A stretch of 64,000 bases of DNA from assembly GCF_037042905.1 (NCBI RefSeq), contig NW_026974140.1, positions 10,675,001 to 10,739,000 on the forward strand, written 5' to 3'. The position numbers were made by a program, and so were the translations under genes. Numbering within the stretch: position 1 is the stretch's first letter; each line of letters opens with the position of its first letter. Below the pieces are notes generated by a model. That model did not search any database. It was not told where the DNA came from and worked only from the letters and a program-made list of their open reading frames with translations. The DNA comes from Lytechinus pictus (lineage: Eukaryota; Echinodermata; Echinoidea; Temnopleuroida; Toxopneustidae). Positions 47,794 to 58,100 of this stretch are shown here, piece after piece.

Positions 47794-50700
47794 ATGGAAG
47801 GCGATGAAACAAGTTTCTTGCGAGATCAAGGTAAGTGAACACGAACTAACGTCAGTTTGTTTGGCAGCGCACCTAGCGGCTAGCGGAAACTGGCAGCTAG
47901 TTGCCCCTTTCCATCGGGCGCGACCTCAATTGAGTTCCCGCTAGCCTTACCTCGAGCGATGTTCGTGCAGGCTCCACTTCACTACCGCTACACTACGGCG
48001 CTCCACCTGCACCTGCCCGAACATCGGGACGGTGAACCAGTTCGGATATACCGAGTGACAAAGGTGGGATTAAATGGTGGTTTATTGTAAAAATTATAGA
48101 AAAAAAAGGAACAACTGCAGAATACCCCGCACGACGAGAGCATGGATGTTTGAATCGACCAACGACCTACGATGTGATGAAAGGATGTTGGAACAAAGCC
48201 GAGTTGTGTCTAAAATTCGAACTTGTTTACGTCAAGCCAACGATTGATTACGCGATTTTTGCATAGGGCATGCCGCCAACGAGCCAACGATGCCAACGTT
48301 GTGAGATTGGCATGCTACCAACGAGCCAACGATGCCAACGTTTTGACTTGCGTTGGCTTGCTACCAACGAGCCAACGATGCCAACGATGTGAGTTTGGCA
48401 TGCTGTCAACGAGCCAACGTTGTGAGTTTGGCATGCTGCCAACGAGCCAACGATGCCAACGTTGTGAGTTGCATTGGCTTGCTGCCAACGATCCAACGGT
48501 GCCAACGTTGTGAGATTGGCATGCTTCCAACGAGCCAACGATGCCAACGTTGTGAGTTTGACATGCTACCAACGATGCCAACGTTTTGACTTGCGTTGGC
48601 TTGCTACCAACGAGCCAACGATGCCAACGTTTTGACTTGCGTTGGCTTGCTGCCAACGATGCCAACGATGTGAGTTTGGCTTGCTGCCAACGAACCAACG
48701 ATGCCAACGTTGTGAGATTGGCATGCTTCCAACGAGCCAACGATGCCAACGTTGTGAGTTTGGCATGCTGCCAACGAGCCGACGATGCCAACGTTGTGAC
48801 TTGTATTGGCTTGCTGCCAACGAGCCAACGATGCCAACGGTGTGAGTTTGGCATGCTACCAACGAGCCAACGATGCCAATGTTGTAAGATTGGCATGCTA
48901 CCAACGAGCCAACGATGCCAACGTTGTGAGTTTGGCATGCTGCCAACGAGCCAACGATGCCAATGTTGTAAGATTGGCATGCTACCAACGAGCCAACGAT
49001 GCCAACGTTGTGAGTTTGGCATGCTACTAACGAGCCAACGATGCCAACGTTGTGAGTTTGACATGCTACCAACGAGCCGACGATGCCAACGATGTGAGTT
49101 TGGCCTGCTGCCAACGAGCCAACGATGCCAACGTTGTAAGTTTGGCATGCTGCCATCGAGCCAACGATGCCAACGATGTGAGTTTGGCATGCTACCAACG
49201 AGCCAACGATGCCAACGATGTGAGTTTGGCCTGCTGCCAACGAGCCAACGATGCCACGTTGTGACTTTGGCATGCTACCAACGAGCCAACGATGCCAACG
49301 TTGTGACTTTGGCATGCTACCAACGAGCCAACGATGCCAACGTTGTGAATTTGGCATGCTACTAACCCTAACCCTAACCCTAACCCTAACCCTAACCCTA
49401 ACCCTAACCCTAACCCTAACCCTAACCCTAACCCTAACCCTAACCCTAACCCTAACCCTAACCCAACCCTAACCCTAACCCTAACCCTAACCCTAACCCT
49501 AACCCTAACCCTAACCCTAACCCTAACCCTAACCCTAACCCTAACCCTAACCCTATGCACATAGTAGGAACATCGTAGGTCGTTGGCTCGCCAACGGTAT
49601 GCGCGCGAGAGTACAAGCATGCGCGCGTGTATTCGTATGGCTCGGAAGTACAGTACCGGTACGGGTCGTATCGTAAAAACTGACAAGACAACGAATCTTC
49701 AGGATCGATCACGTCGAGATTGATTCTGATTCTTCACATCGTAGGTCGTTGGCTCGCCAACGTTGAGGTAATGAAATGTGCGGGGTATTCTGCAGTTAAG
49801 CCAAAAAAAATATAACGAGAAAGAAAAATAGGGCGCTAGTACTAGTAGCTAGTCCCGGGGGGGCCACTTACATTGACGAGTGGATACCATGCGCGACCAA
49901 AAAAACACGTAAAAAGGATGTCCTTTTCACGATAGGGCACGTTACGTACTAGACCAAAAGCTTCGGTCTCTGTTATGTTGGTTGTTCAGCTGAACTCCGT
50001 TGGCTTCACTCACCAAATACAGAGACCGAAGTTCTAGCGCGATCTGTACAGGGGACTCAATGGCCATATGTTTATGTGTATTAAGTTTGGATAATTACAG
50101 GGCAGTGAAGTTGCGCGACAGCCGAGGTAAGTCACTGTTTTTGTTCCTTTTAACTTGCTTTTCCCCGTTTTTTGGCAATTAATGCCAAGAGGGAATATTA
50201 ATTTGCATTTCGGTCGCGGTAATTTTCAAAAGTTTGATTCATTAAAGACAAAAATTGAAGAGCCCCGACGGGGGGATTTTGCATTGTAAGTCCCCTAATG
50301 GTGGCTGCACGATAGCGAGCCGTCTGTGTATGAGGAGAAATAAAAAATAAAAAATGTTAAAAAACTCCTCGAAACAGACGGCTGCCAGCTGTCTAGTTAC
50401 GTATGTAACGTGACAAGGGTGTCAAAAACACAAAAATAATGAAAAAAGGGTGTCTATTTCGCTAGGAAAATTACGTGTTTAGGGTCGAATTTGCGGGAAT
50501 TATAAAACAAAATTAAAATTTTTATAAAGGATGTCCATTTTGCCCCAACACTTCGTGTTTAGAGTCCGATTTGCGTGAGGTGTAGAAAGTGGGGTCGTAC
50601 TAAACCAAATAAGGTAAAGCCGACGACCGAAGGACCCGTAACAATAAAACATTTATGTACTTGTTTAGGGGTTCATTTCAGGGTCATTCCACGGGGTTGG

Positions 50701-52072
50701 GGCAACAGCACTTTTTTGTGTTCCCTATGAATTGTTGGCTTTATCCTGAAAATGTGTTTGGCGTTTGGATGTTGCAATGTGGTTTTGTTGGAAGGCAGTT
50801 ATGTAAGCAATTACTTGATGCAGAAATAAAAATTTTGAACCTCAAGTATTTTTGATGGTGAGACTTTAAATGATGATGTCCAGACTCTTTTTTGGGGTAC
50901 CAAGTGTGACATCCAAAATGGTCATTTTCAGTTGAAGATATCTAATTAAAAGATAAACTTAGTCAAATTCAAATGGCCATGATTGATAAAGCAACATTTG
51001 TTAAATAACAAAACAGTAATGGGATAGCAAATGAAAAGAGGCTTCATATCATAAATCATTCCTACAATATCGCATACCACCGTTACATGCGATGTCCGCG
51101 TTTATTTTTTTCTGTAACGGCGGTAAAGTGGTAAATAACTAAAATTCAGAAATCATTCTTTCCAAAGTTATGTGTCAGAAATAAAGGGCAGGCAGTAAGC
51201 AACTTTTCATCAAAAGATTAGCTTTGAAAACCAATGTTAATGTCATGTAAATTAATCGAGGGTCGCCGATGTTTTGGGCGATGTCCGGGCCAAATTTGTA
51301 ACGGTGGATCACATTTCATCGCGTATGTAAAAAGGAGAGACCGGAGAAGAGACCGTCGTTGTATCAGACGGACGGGATGTTAGCCGAAATCCACGTGCAC
51401 ATGAACGGCTATGATATCGGGTGTTTTGCAGCATTGCAATTGGGAATCTTCCTGCAATGTCCGTGTAACGGTGGATTGGATCTCCACGATGTTTTCCCTT
51501 TCAAAGCGACGTAAGTACGGAGATTTATCCCGATACTCGTATTTTTAAATCAGTTAAACCTTATCTTAAAGATGTGAAACTATATTATCATGCAGAAAGT
51601 GTTTTTAAGTTTGAAAAATCTCGCTAATTTTCCATAATCTTTTACTACAGTCCCACATGTATCTTTTCGTGTAAGTGAAATATGTGATTGAGACATCGCC
51701 GTGTTTGTTCCAGATTTGCTAAACAGCCCCAAAGAAATAATGTTTTTATTACTGTGATTCCGTGCAAACATGTTTTGAATGTTAGCTGACATGATTCAAT
51801 CGCAATTTAGTTGATTTTTTTAAACACCGAAATATGTTATTTAAATAGGCCAATGGATACTAAAAACTGCTCTATCACCGATGATCATGCTGACATCTCA
51901 GATTTGGTACAAAATCTCGCGGCTTTCTCGCCTTGTTTAAATTGGCTCCTACTGATTCTACGTAATATGAGTATCAAAGACCTGATGATCAAATTTGAAT
52001 TTCCCAAAAAAAATGAGAGTTTAGAACCAGTGGTAGCGCCACGGGGGAGGCAGGCCCCCCCCCCCCCTCCCC

Positions 52073-52113
<41 letters not shown>

Positions 52114-55100
52114 TGTCAGCTGATCCCGATCCGAAAGAAGGGGGTGGGGGGGGGGCTAAATAATTTTTCTGTTACTACCTCCTACACATAGTACATGTGC
52201 TTTGTGTATGATGAAGCATGGCCATAATCCAATTACTAGTAATTCTTGGCTCTAGGCCTAACCTTCCCAAAACTTTTCATCTTGTTGAATGTTATACTTT
52301 TCAGCACATTCTTTTTTTCTCTCAATATTTTTTCAATATTTTGTATTTTGATTTCTATATATTCAATTGTAAGGAGAGGGGGGGGGGGGGTTCGTTTTAT
52401 CAGAAAGCAAAAGCCTGTGTGATTGTTTTCAATGTGATTTTTTTTTATTGCAATATAATGAGATTTTTAAAACATGTACAAGTGAACAAAAGAAAATGTG
52501 ACACAATCAAGTTTGTTTCACAAGAGTTTATTTGCTGTATCAGAAGGTAAATTACAGATTTGAATTCCATTAATTCATTTAATTCCAATAAAACATACAT
52601 ATATTATGTAATTGCTTGAACAATTAAACTTCAGCGATGAAAATTAAATAGGATGGTCATAAAAAACTAAATGGAATTGTCTAGATAACCACCCTTGATT
52701 AGAATGCAGAATAAAATTAGATTAAATCAATCCATTGAGAAATGAAATTGAAGTACAGATAATTTATGAAAAGGTAATGGGCAAGTAATTGTATTGTGAA
52801 AACAAAGTAGAACACAACAACACAAATACAAAAACCTTCTATAAAATGTAACTTTATATTTAATTTATGAACTATGAAATGATGAATTCTATTTGCTATG
52901 AAAAAATACAAAGTGAAGGTTCCTGTGTATTTTGCAAGAACAGATCAGATTCATTGTCCCTAGTAATCCACCCCCTTTGATGAGAAAATGTCAAGACATA
53001 AATAAGTAAATGATTTGATATAATATAAAAAATATTTGCTTATTGCTTAAAAAATATAGTCAAACTTCCAAATACTATTTTTCTCAACTACAGGTAGCCT
53101 CTGTTCAAGGTGAAAATGTATATCTTCAGTACATGAAGTGTCAATCTGGTGACCTGTACTCCTGGCCTGATGGCGAGGCACAATTCTACCTCCATCCACT
53201 TTGTGACATTGACAGAATCCTCTTCCAAACTTTCTTATTGGGTCACCAGTCTTCTTGAAGTTCATAAACTTGTAACCTGAATGCAGAGAGAAATATTGCA
53301 TGTTAATTTTAATAGTCAGGTTTAGTGTACAGTGTAAAACATTTTTTGCATTTGCCAGTAAGAAGTTTACCAAAGAGTTCTTGCAGTTTTATTTTTGAAC
53401 ATTAGAATAGCTTAGTACATTTTACTTTCTCGCTTACAACTCTGTTAAAAAAACAGAAGATATAAAGGTGGTGAGTTTTTTTAATTAAATTTGTCCACTA
53501 AGTACTTTACAATTGTCCTTTTTGCATGTTGGAACTTAATGTTTTATCTAATGTATGTAAGTTCCAGTGATGACATGATTGTATTTTAATTAATGTCACT
53601 TCTACACTACCATTTTGAGGACATGATGTCCATGTAACTGAGGTAAAACAAATTAGAGTTAACAAATTGAACGAGTTTATATGTGTAAGGTATAAATGCG
53701 TTGTCCGTGTCTATGCCAACTTTGTCTTGTTTTGTCTTGAAAAACCATAGCTTAGAAGAACTAAACTATAACCTTTTCCCTACATATTTTTCACCTGAAT
53801 ATTGTATCAAAGGTATCAAAAATTTTTAGAATTGTGTATGAATAAAAAAAACATTTTACCTGTTCATTGATATGAATTACAGAAGCTTGCTTGTAGATGT
53901 TGTATTTCTACACTTGAGTAAGATGAGTTAACTTGCATTAAGTGTGTTGATACTAGAAAAATATGTCAAATATTCAAGTAATGCTATTCAATATGACCAT
54001 TACAAGGACATGATGTCCGTGTAACAGAGGTATCTACATTTGAAAGTAATATCTTGAAGAAGATATTTCAAAGTAATAAAAGATTTGGAGATCGTAAGAT
54101 AGCACTGTTTTGTTTTTTCCCCTTTAGACAGAAACATAAATGTTTCCAGAGACAGACGGAAGTGGAACCTTAAGGATTAGTATGATTTTAAATATAATGT
54201 CAATAATTTTGTACATTTTTCCTTGTTTAAACTCTAATTTAAAGTGCTTTTACTTGCAAAGAATTTGACATGCAAAATGTTTTTCTTCTAGTATAATCAA
54301 TTGAACTTGTGCAAATATTCTAAGGCAGAGAGGGTAATTTGGTATGTAATGACCATTAATGGATCTTAACTTACAATGCTTCAAATTATACCTCTGTTAC
54401 AGAGACATGATGTCCATGTAACGGTGGTAACACCAAACAAAAATAGAAGGTTAGGCCAGAGAGAGTAGTTGAGTTTTTCCAAAGAGAATATTCCATTCTG
54501 TTGAGGCATGACTTCTCTCAACTATTTATTTCTACATGCCATCATAAATTGAATTTTCTTGACTGGTGAGAAAAAAGAACGACACATAATTTGTCAATAA
54601 TTTTGTACATTTTTCTTTGTTTAAACTCTAATTTAAATTTCTTTTATTTGCAAAGAATTTGACATGCAAAATGTTTTTTTTCTAATATAATCAATTGATC
54701 TTGTGCAAATAATTTAAGGCAGTAAGTGTAATTTGGTATGTGATGACCATTAATGTACCTTAACTTACAATGCTTCAAATTATACCTCTGTTACAGAGAC
54801 ATGATGTCCATGTAACGGTGGTAACACCAAAAATAGAAGGTTAGGCCAGAAAGAGTAGTTGAGTTTTTCCAAAAATAATATTCCATTCTGTTGAGGCATG
54901 ACTTCTGTCAACTATTTAGTTCTACATGCCATCATAAATTGAATTTTCTTGACTGGTGAGAAAAAAGAACGACACAGAACATGGCACTGGTATACACACA
55001 GAGCATCAAGTTCCATTTATTGATGCTAAATCTTTCAAAATATATATGCCATGTTGGAAAATATGGAATAAAGTGACTAAAAATGTTGTTAGCAAAATAT

Positions 55101-58100
55101 TAATTAAGAGGAATTGAGATCAACCCTTTTATTTTGACAGTGGGAGAGTATAGTCTAAGTAAGGATGATAAATGATGTCCGTGTAACGGTGGTATTTTGT
55201 CAAATCTTGTTTCGCAATTTACTCAAATATGCAGGGTGGTATGAAATGCCTGTAAGTGGATTTAGTTGAAGAATTGTCCCATGAAACATATAAGAAAAAA
55301 AACTTTTCATTTATTACATTTCTATTTTTTGACCCTGATGTCACAATTTTTGCCCCAACCCCATGGAATGACCCTTCAGGGAATATTTGCCAAGAGTATC
55401 GTTTTGTTTCCAATACTTGTTAATGGTAGGGTTTCACGCGCCAATACTTGTTAAGGGGTGCATTTTCAGAATATGGAAATTACGTGTTTAGGGTGCTTTT
55501 CGAGACCCCATGGTCGCGCATGGTATCCACTTGTGAATGGAAGTGGCCCCCCCGGGTAGCTAGTGTAGTTTCGCACCTCCCCGTTCAGTAGAGGCGCACG
55601 GCCAATATGGATTATGGGAGACTCTCTCCAATAATAGGGGAGACAATCTCCCACATTGGAGACTTGCTTTGCAAAAGGACAAAAGAAACAACACCAACAA
55701 AAGCATGATTTTTTCCACCCAAAATTTTGTGTCACTGAGGTCAGAAGCCCATTTGTTTTGTGTGTGATTGACAACAAAAATCCTTATTAAAACAAAAGTA
55801 GACGGTGAATTTTTAAAGTAGACGGTGAAAAGGGGTAATTTTTCATGAGGAATCTCCTTATCATATCACATTTTTATTTGCCGCCAAGGTAATCCTTTTG
55901 CAGCAAATGTAAACAAAGGAAATTGGTCTCCAAAACTGAAGACTGTCTCTGAAATTGGATACCCAAATTCTTTACAAAAGTCTCTGATATTGGAGATAAT
56001 CTCCCACATTGGAGACAGTCTCCAATATCGGCCGTGCGCCTCTACTGCCGTTTAATGCCAATGGTTTTCAAACATGTACTATGTAGGGCCTACAATCTCA
56101 CCCTAAATTATTCACAACCTAAAATACTTGCATCTGAGCCTCCAAAGTCCAGTAAGAAGTTGAATATTTGCCGTTTTGACACTTTTTTTAAACAAAGTTT
56201 TACACCTATTTCGGAATCACTGGGTCGCTTGAAAGTTGAAGCTCAGCGCTGCACATAAGCAGTCGGTACGCGTACAGTACGTATGGTAGTGGATCGTATT
56301 ACCGAACACTTTTCATGAATTCAATCATATCATGCACATTATTCTCATAAAATTCACCAAACTTTCACCATAAATACACAATTACCTACAAAATATAAAT
56401 ATGTAAAATTTTTGCCGAAATAGTTTTTCCTTTTTACGATTTTTGCTTCCAATCGGACCCCTCTTCGCATGTGAAATATTTTGGTCACTTGAAAAAGGTA
56501 TCGTATTACCGAACGTGTGTTTTCTATGGGAAAAGTTGAGAAAACAACAAAATCACTGATGAGCTATTTTGACCATATTTTATTGTTTTTAGAATATTAA
56601 GACTTTGAAAATGTGTTTTTGACCATTTTTCATCATCTTTCTATTCAAGTTCTCTTTGGAAGGATGTTGCGAAATTTTGAATGTATGAATTTTTTTTCTG
56701 ATGCGTATGATGCGCGCGTTCGGTAATACAAGGCCGGTCGGTAATACAATCACTCACTATACCACCTAGTGAAGTGCAAGAAGAGCGAGTTTTTCTATGG
56801 TATCTTCAAAAAGATTTTTTTCCCCTCTTTCAGCTTGCACCAAGTATTACGGTAGTGGTTGTGCAGAGTGGTTTGATGTTTGTTGTGTGAAGGTGTGTTT
56901 GGGGTGTGCGTGTGTGTGCTTGTTTGAATGAAATAAGAAATGAAATACACGTAGATTTAGCGATGAAATAAGAAATAATAATGTAGAGCCTTGTTTTGAA
57001 CTCTAGGTCAGAGAACTTTCAACTGTATTCACATTTTTCACATTTCTTATTTCATTAAAAAAATCACACACACGCACACCCCACACACATACCTTCACAC
57101 AACAAACATCAACCACTCTGCACAACCACTACCGTAAAACTTGGTGCAAGCTGAAAGAGGGGAAAAAATCTTTTTGAAGATACCATAGAAAAACTCGCTC
57201 TTCTTGCACTTCACTAGGTGGTACGTACTGTACGCGTACCGACTGCTTATGTGCAGCGCTGAGCTTGATCAAGCGACCGAGTGATTCCGAAATAGGTGTA
57301 AAACTTTGTAAAAAAGTGTCAAAACGGCAAATATTCAACTTCTACTGGACTTTGGAGGCCTAGATGCAAGTATTTTAGGTTGTGAATTATTTAGGGTGAG
57401 ATTGTACATGTTTGAAAACCATTAAACGGGGAGGTGCGAGACTACACTAGTGCCAAAAATAGTTTTATTTCTTACTCTTCACCCTTAGATTTCACTCTGT
57501 GTCCATCCTCTGGTTATCCTCAAAATTGGTGATTTTGGGCCAGTATCAAGTAATTCCTCACGTTAGCGAGTTCGATGAAACGGCAGTTTCGTAATTTATA
57601 ATATCTGTTTGTACACGAAAACTGATGTTGCAAACTCATCGATAAAACTTTTTCTAATTGATCTTTTACCTTTCGAAAGACATATATCATGTGTAGAGGA
57701 GAAGTTTCTTGTTCTTTTGATACTGTTTATTTGACTACAATCTCTGGAAAAGTGGAAAATTCGGAGTTTTGAAATCCGTTGACTTCGGAACACTAATCTA
57801 TCGCGTATTCACTGGAGGCCGCCATTTTGTTAAAATTTCTGACTGACCTCTGCACTCTGATACTACTTCTGGGGCATCAAACTTGCATAAGGCCGTTGTC
57901 GACGGTGATTTTCCGCTACGGGAGATTCTAAGCTTTCATTTGATACCAAGATTGTAGAGGTTTTGAACATTTTTCCTGGTGTTCAAAGTCAGAGAACAAT
58001 AAGTCTTATTTTTTGCCTATATTTTCAGGTATTTTCTTGATGAAAAACATGTAAAAAGAGCATGAAAGAGGGGGAGAAACCTAGTAGAAACCCATATTTC

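Larger units (their letters stand above)
48113..49797. mobile_element. 1.7-kb unit with inverted ends enclosing satellite and telomeric repeats
   Basis: AACTGCAGAATACCCCGCA (48113-48131) is the inverted match of TGCGGGGTATTCTGCAGTT (49779-49797). A second inner pair, CCAACGACCTACGATGTGA (about 48160) and TCACATCGTAGGTCGTTGG (about 49734), has the same orientation relation. The ends thus bracket the 42-bp satellite and the telomeric array. There is no coding potential beyond repeat artefacts. A third ATCGTAGGTCGTTGGCTCGC copy lies at 49572. Confidence 0.7.
49854..55556. mobile_element. 5.7-kb TIR element, 8-bp target duplication TAGCTAGT
   Basis: TAGCTAGT occurs immediately outside both ends (49846-49853 and 55557-55564). 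The ends CCCGGGGGGGCCACTTACAT and AAGTGGCCCCCCCGGG are inverted, and the similarity continues (GGATACCATGCGCGACC on both sides, and GGGTCATTCCACGGGGTTGG near 50689 versus its complement near 55350). The interior carries an inserted 448-bp element, a repeated dyad motif and a small open exon. An 8-bp duplication fits hAT, P or Merlin-type enzymes; the end sequence fits none I can name. Confidence 0.82.
55560..57450. mobile_element. foldback element with two nested insertions
   Basis: CTAGTGTAGTTTCGCACCTC then CCCGTT at the left is inverted at the right as AACGGGGAGGTGCGAGACTA and CACTAG. The arms are near-identical for about 370 bases once the two insertions are removed from the left arm, and both reach a CA/TG-rich inner part around a spacer of about 130 bp (56935-57065). 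Confidence 0.85.

Noticed and set aside
48315-49365. Open frames of 259-291 codons on both strands with repeated Q-R-C-Q-R-C or R-W-H-R-W-L
   Set aside because: They arise because the 42-bp satellite unit is a multiple of three; all frames share the same periodicity and there is no start context or domain.
49192-49712. Open frames rich in Gly-Leu or Val-Arg dipeptides
   Set aside because: Translation of the (CCCTAA)n telomeric repeat, which is open in several frames by composition.
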